DNA of 53,527 nt from Weissella cibaria. Lineage in GTDB: Bacteria > Bacillota > Bacilli > Lactobacillales > Lactobacillaceae. The notes under the pieces were generated by a model. The model was not told where the DNA came from. It ran no database searches and saw only the letters and a program-made list of their open reading frames with translations. Location of the stretch: positions 1 to 53,527 of the forward strand of contig NZ_SDGK01000009.1 in the NCBI RefSeq assembly GCF_004521965.1. The letters run 5' to 3'. The position numbers and the translations under genes are program-made. Shown piece after piece: positions 1-8,577 of this stretch. Positions within the stretch are counted from its first letter, which is position 1. Every line of letters begins with the position of its first letter.

Positions 1-6
1 ACAAAA

Positions 7-43
7 GGAGGCAGGGTGACACATTAGGTGTCACCCTACCTCC
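7..43 (-). terminator. Intrinsic terminator after pgsA
   Basis: Two 16-nt arms (7-22 and 28-43) pair with a single mismatch around a 5-nt loop. Read on the minus strand the hairpin is followed by TTTTGT, so it ends the transcript that carries pgsA. Confidence 0.85.
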
Positions 44-53
44 CAATTATGAC

Positions 54-638
54 TTACTTAAAGCCGTCCGAGAAAACATCTCGGTTCTTATAGAAATAAT
101 CAATTCCCGAATAAATCGTTGCTAACAACGCAATCCAGATCATAATCATGGCAAATGGGATATCGGCCATAGCAAACACGATATCGTGTAGCAAGAAGAA
201 TGAGATAGCAACCATTTGAGAAGCCGTCTTAATCTTACCTGGCATGGCAGCAGCCAATACCTTACCGTTGTTTTCAACAATCAGCGTGCGCAACCCGGTA
301 ATCGCCAATTCGCGAATAACGATAATGGCAACCATCCAAGCAGGTACCCAGCCAAATTGCACAAAGAAAATCAATGCGGTCATTACCAACAGCTTATCAG
401 CTAAAGGATCGGCAAACTTACCAAAGTTCGTCACTAGCTTATACTTACGAGCAATCTTACCATCCGCCAAGTCAGTTAATGACGCCACAATGAAGATAAT
501 CGCGGCAACCAAGTGTGTTACTGGCAATTGTGCGCCCGAAACTTGTAATGTTCCCCAATCCAATGGCAATGCCAATACCAGCATAAACACTGGAATCAAA
601 ATCATACGAAACAGCGTAAGCTTGTTAGGTAAATTCAT
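54..638 (-). CDS. pgsA: CDP-diacylglycerol--glycerol-3-phosphate 3-phosphatidyltransferase
   Basis: This is a 194-residue integral membrane enzyme that makes phosphatidylglycerophosphate from CDP-diacylglycerol and glycerol-3-phosphate, the committed step to phosphatidylglycerol and cardiolipin. The CDP-alcohol phosphotransferase signature is complete at about residues 56-82: DLADGKIAR followed by G and the two spaced aspartates of KFADPLADK. Several hydrophobic helices flank it. The ATG is preceded by AAGGAG at good spacing. It is the last gene of a ymfF-ymfH-rodZ-pgsA run whose order matches Bacillus, and a strong terminator follows directly. Confidence 0.95.
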   Translation of the reverse strand: MNLPNKLTLFRMILIPVFMLVLALPLDWGTLQVSGAQLPVTHLVAAIIFIVASLTDLADGKIARKYKLVTNFGKFADPLADKLLVMTALIFFVQFGWVPAWMVAIIVIRELAITGLRTLIVENNGKVLAAAMPGKIKTASQMVAISFFLLHDIVFAMADIPFAMIMIWIALLATIYSGIDYFYKNRDVFSDGFK

Positions 639-663
639 GACTGTTAACGCTCCTTACTATCAT

Positions 664-1575
664 TTAGCGGGCAAACGTCATTGCAAGGTTCCAGACCGTT
701 GCATTGTTTGCCATCAAGTCAACTGACTTGCCATCAAGTGATACTGCTGTCGCAGCTGCGTTACCAATTGAAACACGTACACCAGGAACGGTTGCTGGAA
801 TCTTGACATCTTGGTTCCCGTTTGCTTGCAATGTACCGTTCCACAAAACGGCACCTGATGCATCGCTCACTTGAATCCACGAGGCACCTGTCGTTTTCAA
901 GTTCAACGTCAATTCCTTGTTAGCTGGGGTCTTTACAGTGCCGTAGTTAACGGTGTTCCCAGTTGCTTGACCAGCACCCAAGTCAACAGCATCTTTATCC
1001 TTCTTCTCAGATGATGCAGAAGATGACTTCGCAGCTGATTCCTTTGATGCGTCCGTTGATGACTTTTCAGCATCTGATGACGTTGATGATGACACCTTTG
1101 ACGTTGTTACAGAAACTGATGACGTTGTGTTTTCTTGCTTAGCTGAGCCAGCAAATGAAGCAACTAGCGCCCAAATAATGCCAATAATTGCCACCACGGC
1201 AACCCCAATTAAAATCTTTGGTAACATTTGGCGCGTCTTTTCGGCCGTTGATTCTTCAACTTGGTGCATGCCAGCACGCGTCACGTTATCTGAATCCACA
1301 CGTGCCCCTCTCAAGTCTGGTTCAACCGTTTGCGTTTGAATATCATGATTTTGCATAAATTCCGTCACGTCTAAGCCAACAGCTGACGCGTATTGGCGGA
1401 CAAACGCGCGTTCGTAGAAAGCACCAGGCAACTGGTCGAATTGACCATTTTCAATGGCTGCTAAGTAGCGCTTTTGAATTTTTGTTGATTGTTGAATATC
1501 GTCAAGGGATAGCCCCTTATCAAGACGAGCATTTTGTAGCTCTTGTCCGATTACGCTGTTGCGCTCTTCGTTCAT
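664..1575 (-). CDS. rodZ: RodZ/YmfM-like cell-shape protein with HTH domain
   Basis: This is a 303-residue bitopic membrane protein of the RodZ (YmfM) family, which links MreB-type cytoskeleton and wall elongation in rods. An N-terminal Xre-like helix-turn-helix (about residues 8-75, with GLSLDDIQQSTKIQKRYL) is cytosolic. One membrane helix lies near 118-145. A low-complexity Ser/Thr/Lys linker follows (about 148-198), and a C-terminal DUF4115-like beta domain starts around residue 225 (SWIQVSDASGAVLWNG). It sits 25 bp upstream of pgsA in the conserved ymf order. Family membership is clear; the exact role in this organism is inferred from homologues. Confidence 0.85.
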   Translation of the reverse strand: MNEERNSVIGQELQNARLDKGLSLDDIQQSTKIQKRYLAAIENGQFDQLPGAFYERAFVRQYASAVGLDVTEFMQNHDIQTQTVEPDLRGARVDSDNVTRAGMHQVEESTAEKTRQMLPKILIGVAVVAIIGIIWALVASFAGSAKQENTTSSVSVTTSKVSSSTSSDAEKSSTDASKESAAKSSSASSEKKDKDAVDLGAGQATGNTVNYGTVKTPANKELTLNLKTTGASWIQVSDASGAVLWNGTLQANGNQDVKIPATVPGVRVSIGNAAATAVSLDGKSVDLMANNATVWNLAMTFAR

Positions 1576-1631
1576 TAGTCTCTCATCCTTAACTTTTTAT
1601 TGTCATTATAATTGCATATAGGCCTATTCTA

Positions 1632-2918
1632 TCACATGTCCAAAGCATTTGGCGTTGCAATTACGGTTGTTAACGCACTGACTTGGGCATTTCTTAAGAT
1701 TTCTAATACATCTGTAAACGTCAACGCTTGCAAAATATTAATTTCATCACGTAATGTCGCAAAATCAAAGGTTGATCCTTCAAAGCGGGTGACAATTTCT
1801 TCAAGTTGATTCAACTTGTTAATTAAGCGGCCCAAGGCATCTTTCTTAACTAATTCGAAATCTGCTTGCAAAGACTCAAAACGATCAGCCATATTCTCCA
1901 ATTCATCAGTGACCGCATCAATTAATTCATCAGCCTCTGGTGTTTCGGCAGCAATGGTCAAGAATGCCACACCACGCTCCCAGTCAAACTCTGCACTGAA
2001 CGAATCGTCAATCATCCCTGAGTCATACCAAGTCATGTAGGTTGGTGAGAATTCCCCAAAGACCAAATCAACTGCTAAACTACCCGCAATTGCAATCCGC
2101 AGCGCTTCCCGACCAGTCGGCATATCAGCGCCATCATACCAACGTTGTCCCATCGCTACCTTTGGACGAACAACATCCATTTCGACCTCTAAAATATCAT
2201 CACTTACTGGTTGTAGCTCGTGAGTTGGCACCAAAACTGGCGCCACAGCGGACCTTTGACCAGCTGGTGATGCGTTAATTAGAGCACGAACTGTTGTTTC
2301 ATCAAAAGCCCCCGCAATCACAACATCCATGTTGTCTGGACGATAGAATGCGTCAAAGGCCAACTGTAAATCTTCGGGTGTCACGCTATGAACTGATTCA
2401 GTCGTACCGGCAATATCGTCGGCCATTGGATCATCCTTAAATAGTTGGCCTAAAATCAAACGATACAATCGCGCATTCGTATCGTCTTGATACATATCAA
2501 CTTCTTGCGAAATGATATCCTGCTCACGTGCAACGGATTTCGCCTCAAAATAAGGTTCCTGAGTAAACGTTAACAACTCCTTTAACGCCTCATACTCATT
2601 CGCTGGTGCAGTCAAAAAGTAACTGGTCCGGGTCTGCGTTGTAAACGCATTGGCATTCGCCCCTAGCTCACTCAACCGTGAGAATGCATCATAACCAGGT
2701 TGCGCAAATAATTTGTGCTCCAAAAAATGGGCAAGGCCGGCTGGTTGTTGCACTAGTTGCCCGTCCTTTTCAAAACTTTGATCTCGGGCGCCAAAATCAA
2801 CCGTCACCATGGCAACCATTTGATGGAAGTCTGGTCGTGGTAGAAGATGGAGACGGAGACCGTTCGATAACGTTTCATGACGCTCCTTAGGCGCAAAACG
2901 TGTCACAGCATCAGTCAT
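1632..2918 (-). CDS. ymfH: M16 family zinc metallopeptidase, catalytic member (YmfH-like)
   Basis: This 428-residue M16 (insulinase-like) peptidase carries the inverted zinc motif HxxEH as HFLEH (about residues 66-70), so it should be the catalytically competent partner of the pair. Downstream Glu residues suitable for the third zinc ligand lie in the EQDIISQEVDMY stretch. Its first codons overlap the end of ymfF by 8 bp (ATG at 2918, ymfF stop at 2911), indicating translational coupling and probable co-assembly. The in vivo substrate is not known from sequence. Confidence 0.85.
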   Translation of the reverse strand: MTDAVTRFAPKERHETLSNGLRLHLLPRPDFHQMVAMVTVDFGARDQSFEKDGQLVQQPAGLAHFLEHKLFAQPGYDAFSRLSELGANANAFTTQTRTSYFLTAPANEYEALKELLTFTQEPYFEAKSVAREQDIISQEVDMYQDDTNARLYRLILGQLFKDDPMADDIAGTTESVHSVTPEDLQLAFDAFYRPDNMDVVIAGAFDETTVRALINASPAGQRSAVAPVLVPTHELQPVSDDILEVEMDVVRPKVAMGQRWYDGADMPTGREALRIAIAGSLAVDLVFGEFSPTYMTWYDSGMIDDSFSAEFDWERGVAFLTIAAETPEADELIDAVTDELENMADRFESLQADFELVKKDALGRLINKLNQLEEIVTRFEGSTFDFATLRDEINILQALTFTDVLEILRNAQVSALTTVIATPNALDM

Positions 2919-4173
2919 TTTGGGTCCCTCCCACTAATTCATAATGCAGTTGTTTTTTGACTGCGTTCGCAACATGTTGTACTTGTTGTGCGGTAACAGA
3001 CTCAACAGCTGCCAACCACTCTTCAGCCGTGGTGTGATAACCGATTAATTCCTGATTCTGCAATCGCTCTGTGATGCGACCTGGTTGGTCCAAGGAGGTC
3101 ACATAATCTGCCTTCATCAAACGTTTAATCATGGCAAGTTCATCGTCACCAACTAATTCCGTCTGTAGGCGGGTCAGTTCCGCGTCAATTCGTTGCTCAG
3201 CTTCACCTAATTCGGCATGATCCACCCCGGCCTCAACCATGAGTAACCCGGTGTATGGGTTGTAATCTGAATAGACAGAGTAGGCCAAACCAGCTGACTC
3301 ACGTACGTTCATAAACAAACGAGAGACAGCTAAACCACCAAACAATGCATTAAACACAAAGCCTTGGAAACGATTCGTCTGCGCAATATGCAATTGATAA
3401 GCCAAAATCAGGCGAGCTTGGTTCACCTTGTCAAGCTCAACCACCTGCTTGACCGCATCTTTTTCTGGTTGCTCATAATAGGGATTCCCGACAATAGCAC
3501 GACCTGTCAGTGGCAATTGTTGTACCGCCTGCGTAACTGTCACAACGTCAACATCACCCAAAACAATAATATCAACGCGATCATGTTGCATCGTATCAAA
3601 CCAGGCATCCCAGGCTCCCTTGGCAGTGACCCTTTTAAGCAAGTCAACAGTACCGTAAGCCGGCAATGCCTGCACTGGATCATCGAAATAAGCATTGATG
3701 GCTTGCCGAGCCGCATAGAACGGCTTTTCTTCCTGTAAGCCAGCGATTTCATCAAGTGAGATTTCACGCTGGCGTTCAAAAACAGTTGGATCAAATCCTT
3801 GCTCTGCATCACCGAGTGGCGCGCACATCATCTCACGGATAAAGGCAAATCCATCAACCAACAAACTTTCTGAATCCGGTGCAAACGAATCGTGCACCAA
3901 CGTCATTCGTAGCCGTAATGTGTGCAATGCACCGGTCTTCAAAACATCTGTGCCAAATGACGCACCATAGAGTTCACTCAGCGCGCGGGCCAAAGTTGTT
4001 TGTGAAGGATATTTTTTCGAAGCTGTCTCCAGCATATTGCTGGCAAGGACACGACCGCCCAAAGAAGTCGCATCATGTTGGCGCGTGAAATTAACGAGAA
4101 TTCGGGTTGTGGCAAATTGCTGGCTAGGCAGTACGTGTAAAAAAACGCCTGGCTGTACAGTTACGGTGGTCAA
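2911..4173 (-). CDS. ymfF: M16 family protein lacking the zinc motif (YmfF-like)
   Basis: This protein of about 420 residues has the M16 fold, with typical ending motifs such as NVRESAGLAYSVYS and a C-terminal half like its neighbour. Where active members have HxxEH it reads NMLETASKKYP, so both histidines are missing. It is probably the non-catalytic half of a YmfF/YmfH pair, analogous to other M16B heterodimers. There is no ATG: the reading frame opens with TTG codons at 4179 and 4173, and AAGAAGG spaces best with the TTG at 4173, so that start was chosen, with modest certainty. Confidence 0.8.
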   Translation of the reverse strand: MTTVTVQPGVFLHVLPSQQFATTRILVNFTRQHDATSLGGRVLASNMLETASKKYPSQTTLARALSELYGASFGTDVLKTGALHTLRLRMTLVHDSFAPDSESLLVDGFAFIREMMCAPLGDAEQGFDPTVFERQREISLDEIAGLQEEKPFYAARQAINAYFDDPVQALPAYGTVDLLKRVTAKGAWDAWFDTMQHDRVDIIVLGDVDVVTVTQAVQQLPLTGRAIVGNPYYEQPEKDAVKQVVELDKVNQARLILAYQLHIAQTNRFQGFVFNALFGGLAVSRLFMNVRESAGLAYSVYSDYNPYTGLLMVEAGVDHAELGEAEQRIDAELTRLQTELVGDDELAMIKRLMKADYVTSLDQPGRITERLQNQELIGYHTTAEEWLAAVESVTAQQVQHVANAVKKQLHYELVGGTQND

Positions 4174-4308
4174 TGGCAATACCTTCTTGTTTCCAAACTA
4201 AATGCGCGTAATTGAGACGCGCCCTTGTTTTGTTGTAGTCCGACTGTGTCATACAGACACGTTAGTTACTTTAAGTATACCTTTCCGGACCATGTTTTAC
4301 CATCGCTT

Positions 4309-4539
4309 TTATGCCTGAGTATCCTGCTCTTCTGGCCGCATCATTTGGAAACTACGCAAATGACGCAAAAGCGTTGAAATCATCATCAACACTGCAATCA
4401 CCAGCATAACAACTGTTAACAGCGTGACAATCCAACCACCGATTTCCAGGACCGAAACATGAAAAATATAAAGTAAACAGAAAAGCCCCGTTGTGTTATA
4501 TCAGGCCCAGCGGACCCACTTATTATGCCAAACCTTCAT
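4309..4539 (-). pseudogene. Small membrane protein gene interrupted by one TGA codon
   Basis: An ATG at 4539 with AGGGG seven bases upstream opens a 76-codon frame that is intact apart from a TGA at codon 13 (WVRWA-stop-YNTTG). The remainder encodes two hydrophobic stretches, about residues 17-30 and 36-56, then a basic LLRHLRSF segment and an acidic tail ending at TAA 4309. A single TGG-to-TGA change would explain the stop. I do not recognise the family. It occupies most of the 465-bp gap between ymfF and gntP1; the rest of that gap shows only the gntP1 terminator. Confidence 0.55.
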
Positions 4540-4595
4540 GACCTATCCCCTAAAAGTATTTTAGAAAAAATTATTATAGACATAATCGCAAATAA

Positions 4596-4629
4596 AAATA
4601 CCCTAACTTTGACTGAAGTTAGGGTATTT
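4596..4629 (-). terminator. Terminator of the first gluconate permease gene
   Basis: Perfect 14-bp inverted repeat (4596-4609 and 4616-4629) with a 6-nt loop. The minus-strand 3' arm ends in a run of T and A. It lies 15 bp past the gntP1 stop codon. Confidence 0.85.
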
Positions 4630-4644
4630 TATGACATGTGTAAA

Positions 4645-6147
4645 TTATGAGAATATAGCTGATAAAATCAAGATAACAATCAAACCAACAACTGAAATGA
4701 TTGTTTCAAGAACAGTCCAAATCTTCAACGTTTGTGGTACGTCCAAATCAAAGAATTCCTTGAACATCCAGAAACCAGCATCGTTAACGTGTGAGGCTGC
4801 CAATGAACCAGCACCGATAGCAAGCACAACAAACGCTGGATTAACCGCGGTTTGGTTTGCAACCAAAGGCGCCACAATTCCGGCCGTTGTCAAACCAGCA
4901 ACCGTAGCTGATCCAACAGAGACACGCAAGATAACCGCAATCAACCATGCGAAGATGATTGGTGACAATGATGTGTGTGAGAATGCCGTGGCAATCGCAG
5001 TTGAAATACCACCGGCTGTCAATATTCCCTTGAAGGCTGCACCACCACCGATAACCATCAACAAGTTAGCGATGGACTTCAATGCTTCTGACATTGAGCC
5101 ACCAACTTCTGCCATCGTACGTCCTTGCTTTGGTCCCATTGACCAGATAGCAAAGGCCATTGCAATAACCATGGCAATCACTGGGTTACCAAACATGGCA
5201 ATCACACGGTCAAGCGTTGATGGGTCCGTCAAGTAACCGTGACGAGATGAAGCAGTCATCGCCTTCCAAGCTGTATCCCCAACCACGCCTGAGTAAACCT
5301 GCTTACCACCATTGTGGGCCAAAGTGTAAACCGTTGAAATTAACATGAAGAACACAGGCATCAATGACGTCAAGATCGACAAGCCAAACGATGGCGTCTC
5401 TTCCAACTTAAACGTCTTAACTTCACCGATTGCATCCAAGTGCTTTGTAATTTTGAACGCCTTTGGCTCAATCTTACGCACGAAACGGGTGAACAAAGGT
5501 CCTGCTACAATCAACGCCACAATCGCAACGATGATTCCGTACATCAAGACAACCCCGATGTTAGCACCCAATACGTTCGTCACAGCCGTTGGTGATGGCT
5601 GTGGTGGCAAGAATCCTTGGGCTGCTGACAAAGCAGCGGCCATTGGAATTCCAAGATACAATAATGATACGCCGGCTTCCAAAGCAATTGTGAAGACGAT
5701 TGGAATCAAAACAACCAAACCAACTTCAAATAGCAATGAAATTCCGATAATAAATGAGGCACCCGCAACCGCCCATTGCAACTTTGACTTACCAAACTTG
5801 TTAATCAAAGTTGTTGCGATACGGTATGAACCACCAGCATCAGAAACCAAACGGCCAATCATTGACCCGAAACCAAAGACAATGACCAACTCACCCATTG
5901 TGCCACCGATACCACTCTTAAGCGCATCGGCAATACCAGCTGGGTTCATTCCCAAACCAAGGGCCACAAGGATTGATGTAATAATCAATGACACGAAAGT
6001 GTTAACCTTGGCCTTGAGAATCAAAAATAGCAAAATAGCGATACCCACCACTAGGACCAAAAATGGCCAAACGTTCAAGCCGTTTGACATCCATTGGTAC
6101 AAACCTGTTGAAGGATCAGTAGTGAGGCCTGCAAGTACAGAAAACAT
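4645..6147 (-). CDS. gntP: GntP family gluconate:H+ symporter (copy 1)
   Basis: This polytopic membrane protein of about 500 residues belongs to the GntP family and imports gluconate or a related sugar acid with protons. Visible family hallmarks are GFLPPQPSPTAV, GSATVAGLTTAGIVAP and SHVNDAGFW, with about a dozen hydrophobic helices. The ATG at 6147 has AGAGGTG six bases upstream; an in-frame TTG at 6174 has no ribosome binding site and was not used. It is paralogous to the copy at 8578-9957 but some 40 residues longer, mainly at the N-terminus and in a central loop. Two operator-like dyads upstream suggest CcpA or LacI-type control. Confidence 0.9.
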   Translation of the reverse strand: MFSVLAGLTTDPSTGLYQWMSNGLNVWPFLVLVVGIAILLFLILKAKVNTFVSLIITSILVALGLGMNPAGIADALKSGIGGTMGELVIVFGFGSMIGRLVSDAGGSYRIATTLINKFGKSKLQWAVAGASFIIGISLLFEVGLVVLIPIVFTIALEAGVSLLYLGIPMAAALSAAQGFLPPQPSPTAVTNVLGANIGVVLMYGIIVAIVALIVAGPLFTRFVRKIEPKAFKITKHLDAIGEVKTFKLEETPSFGLSILTSLMPVFFMLISTVYTLAHNGGKQVYSGVVGDTAWKAMTASSRHGYLTDPSTLDRVIAMFGNPVIAMVIAMAFAIWSMGPKQGRTMAEVGGSMSEALKSIANLLMVIGGGAAFKGILTAGGISTAIATAFSHTSLSPIIFAWLIAVILRVSVGSATVAGLTTAGIVAPLVANQTAVNPAFVVLAIGAGSLAASHVNDAGFWMFKEFFDLDVPQTLKIWTVLETIISVVGLIVILILSAIFS

Positions 6148-6195
6148 TCCAAACACCTCTACAAATAATCTCAAAAAATATCTCTTTAAATTTCA

Positions 6196-6209
6196 TGAAA
6201 TCGTTTTCA
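6196..6209 (-). promoter_or_regulatory. cre-type operator upstream of gntP1
   Basis: The 14-mer TGAAATCGTTTTCA fits the catabolite-responsive element consensus TGWAANCGNTNWCA on both strands. It lies about 50 bp upstream of the gntP1 ATG and about 20 bp downstream of a TATACT -10 box, a repressing position. CcpA is the first guess; a LacI-family gluconate repressor would bind a very similar sequence. Confidence 0.65.
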
Positions 6210-6226
6210 TAAAACCAACTTTAAAC

Positions 6227-6258
6227 AGTATACACCTTTAGAAATCGTTTGCGTACAA
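6227..6258 (-). promoter_or_regulatory. gntP1 promoter with second operator-like dyad
   Basis: On the minus strand TATACT (6232-6227) is a good -10 box. A second CGTTT-centred dyad (6241-6253, related to the cre at 6196) fills the spacer, centred 44 bp from the first, close to four helical turns. The -35 is weak: TTGTAC at 6258-6253 gives an overlong 20-bp spacing. Confidence 0.4.
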
Positions 6259-6289
6259 AAAGTTCGTGATTTTTTGCATATTCAGTATT

Positions 6290-6500
6290 TCAGTTACGTG
6301 TTCTGTTTTTGTCCACCATTTAGGAATGCACCTGTTGGTCGCCGCTATTCATGAAAGCCCACACAGACCACGGAGCCTTAGGAGGGAATTATTTGCCCCG
6401 CTGAATGGCGTCCGCGTCATTCGGTTGCCAATCTTTTGAACAATGGCGTAAGGCACAATTCGTCCCTGTTGCTCGTGCGAAAGCACGACACGCACTAAAA
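6290..6500. ncRNA. Candidate structured RNA gene of unknown class
   Basis: This 210-bp stretch between the pox terminator and the gntP1 promoter is more GC-rich than neighbouring spacers and holds no convincing gene. It contains a perfect 6-bp stem with a GAAA tetraloop read on the plus strand (6473-6488), and a GAATGGCG/CGTCATTC stem (near 6403-6422) that is closed by a G-U pair only if the plus strand is the RNA. Longer-range complementarity joins AGGGAATT near 6382 to AATTCGTCCCT near 6457. I cannot assign it to 6S, RNase P, tmRNA or SRP RNA. A 50-codon minus-strand frame exists but has no start or ribosome binding site. Confidence 0.35.
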
Positions 6501-6503
6501 AAA

Positions 6504-6531
6504 GAAGCACCCACACAACGGTAGGTGCTTC
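6504..6531 (-). terminator. Terminator of pyruvate oxidase gene
   Basis: An 8-bp stem GAAGCACC/GGTGCTTC (6504-6511 and 6524-6531) is followed on the minus strand by seven T residues. It lies 20 bp past the pox stop codon. Confidence 0.85.
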
Positions 6532-6550
6532 ATATTTATGAGCTAATTAA

Positions 6551-8380
6551 TTAGAAGTTGTACTTCATATCTTCGTCGTTAACCTTAACGACTCGTGACT
6601 TTAGCCCCTCTTCTTCAAGGAACTTACGGAATGGTACAAGTTCTTGGGCATCAAAGCGCTCCTTAAATGCCTTGATTTCTTCTTCAGTTGCAAGCGCTGG
6701 ATCAAGCTTCAAACCTTCGACAGGGATTGGACGCTCCTTCGTAATCTTGGCATCAACAACTACGACACGACCTTGCTTGTAGTAATCAACAGCTTCTTGC
6801 ATCACCTTATCGATGTCAGCAATGCTGTTAACGGTTAAACCAACAGCGCCTTGGGCTTCAGCAATCTTAGCATAATCAACATCACCAAAGTCAACAATTT
6901 CATCGTTACGGTACGTGTTGGTATCCTCATACTTATCCTTGATGAAGCCGTATTGTGTGTTCGTCATCACCACGTTAATAACTGGCATGTTGTAACGAAC
7001 TGCCGTTACGATATCTGAATCAGTCATCGCAAAGGCACCGTCACCGGCAATGTTAAAGACTTGACGATCTGGGAAGACGTTCTTAGCACCAATTCCACCA
7101 GGGATGGCAATACCCATCGTAGCAAACAATGGTGACGTACGCCACATGTTCTTAGACGTCATGTGCAAGTGACGAATTGACATTTGCGTCGTGTCACCAA
7201 CATCAATTGAGAAGATTGCGTCTTCGTCAGCATACTTGTTGATGGCGTTGTAGACTTGGTATGCCTCTAATGGGCCTTCTGTCTTCGTCTCAATCTTGTG
7301 CATGTAGTCGCGCCAGTTTTGCGCATCCTTCAACGCAGCATTCCACCAAACTGACTCAGCAACTGGTTCAACCTTCTCCAAAAGTGCCTTAACTGCCAAA
7401 CCAGCGTCAGCCAACATGGCGACGTCAGCCTTGTGGCGACGACCAAGACGGGCTGGGTTGCTATCGATTTGGATAAAGTGCTTTATACTGGCCATAAAGT
7501 TCTCAACTTGTGAGAATGGGTAGTTGTTACCGATGAACAAAACAGTGTCTGCTTCAAAGATGACATCATTTCCTGACTTCCAAGCAACACGGCCAGCTGA
7601 ACCCATCAAACCTTCGAAGTCATAATCGAACGCTTCATAACTTTTAGCGGTCGTCAACACTGGTGCCTTCAATTTACGAGACAACTCTTGCACAAGCTCA
7701 CCGTGACCGATTGTTCCGAAGCCAGCATAAATAACTGGACGCTTCGCATTCTTCAAAATTTCAACGGCTGCATCAACATCAGCTGCTTCTGGTGCAACAG
7801 GCTTATACTCCTTGTAGATATCACCAGAAGAGTAAATTGGGTTAGCATAGTTCATCTCAGCGTCAATTTCAGCAAAGCCGAAATCAGCAGGCACTTCAAG
7901 AACCGCAACTCCCTTCTTTGAAATTGCTGTACGGATGGCATCATCAATCAGGTATGGCAATTGCTCCGGTACCGCAACACGCTTGTTGTAAACCGCAATG
8001 TCGTTGTACATAGGGTTTTGGTTCAATTCTTGGAAGGAATCCATCCCCAACTCACGTGATGGCTTTGAACCCAAGATGGCTAAAACTGGCGTTGCGTCCA
8101 TTGCAGCATCATACAAACCATTAATCAAGTGCGTGGCACCAGGGCCACCAGAACCAACAGCAACCGCCATCTTTCCGCTAAACTTGTATTGCATAGCGGC
8201 AGCCATACTTCCAACTTCTTCATGCTTTACTTGAATAAACTTAATGTTATTTTCAGGGTCACTCATTGCGTTCATCAAACCGCTCAAAGTACCAGAAGGA
8301 ATACCGTACACCGTATCGATACCCCAACCTTCCATAACCTTCAATGCTGCCAAACCGGCAGTAATCTTCTTATCTGACAT
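6551..8380 (-). CDS. pox: Pyruvate oxidase (phosphorylating), ThDP- and FAD-dependent
   Basis: At 609 residues this matches lactobacillar pyruvate oxidases. They convert pyruvate, phosphate and O2 to acetyl phosphate, CO2 and H2O2, and the acetyl phosphate yields ATP through acetate kinase. The N-terminal ThDP-binding domain holds the catalytic Glu in VKHEEVGS (about residue 54). The C-terminal domain holds the ThDP motif [16 protein letters not shown] about 170 residues from the end, completed by [16 protein letters not shown] precedes the ATG. Acetolactate synthase is the nearest alternative, but the length and the [12 protein letters not shown] region favour Pox. It sits between two gluconate permeases with its own terminator. 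Confidence 0.92.
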   Translation of the reverse strand: MSDKKITAGLAALKVMEGWGIDTVYGIPSGTLSGLMNAMSDPENNIKFIQVKHEEVGSMAAAMQYKFSGKMAVAVGSGGPGATHLINGLYDAAMDATPVLAILGSKPSRELGMDSFQELNQNPMYNDIAVYNKRVAVPEQLPYLIDDAIRTAISKKGVAVLEVPADFGFAEIDAEMNYANPIYSSGDIYKEYKPVAPEAADVDAAVEILKNAKRPVIYAGFGTIGHGELVQELSRKLKAPVLTTAKSYEAFDYDFEGLMGSAGRVAWKSGNDVIFEADTVLFIGNNYPFSQVENFMASIKHFIQIDSNPARLGRRHKADVAMLADAGLAVKALLEKVEPVAESVWWNAALKDAQNWRDYMHKIETKTEGPLEAYQVYNAINKYADEDAIFSIDVGDTTQMSIRHLHMTSKNMWRTSPLFATMGIAIPGGIGAKNVFPDRQVFNIAGDGAFAMTDSDIVTAVRYNMPVINVVMTNTQYGFIKDKYEDTNTYRNDEIVDFGDVDYAKIAEAQGAVGLTVNSIADIDKVMQEAVDYYKQGRVVVVDAKITKERPIPVEGLKLDPALATEEEIKAFKERFDAQELVPFRKFLEEEGLKSRVVKVNDEDMKYNF

Positions 8381-8539
8381 TGAGACAAGCCTCCCGTTTT
8401 AAAAAATCAGTAAAATTTCATTTCCTAATCAATACAACCAGGCAGTGAATGATATCTAATAATTTACAACTATTAGTCTGACACTATCGCCCATTTAAAA
8501 CAAATAAAAAGGGCCATTTTTCAGAATTTTGGCGTACAA

Positions 8540-8565
8540 AAACCCATCAGCGGACTGATGGGTTT
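8540..8565 (-). terminator. Terminator of the second gluconate permease gene
   Basis: An 11-bp perfect stem AAACCCATCAG/CTGATGGGTTT with a 4-nt loop; on the minus strand the 3' arm runs into TTTTTG. It sits 13 bp past the gntP2 stop. Confidence 0.85.
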
Positions 8566-8577
8566 AATAAATGTTAA

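Noticed and set aside
5345-6241. Long plus-strand open frame of about 298 codons opposite gntP1
   Set aside because: It is the antisense shadow of a membrane-protein gene; its composition is low-complexity Asn/Thr/Ile/Lys and it has no ribosome binding site.
6300-6530. Short minus-strand protein-like frame over the pox-gntP1 gap
   Set aside because: It lacks a start codon and ribosome binding site and runs through the pox terminator; more likely spurious over a structured RNA.
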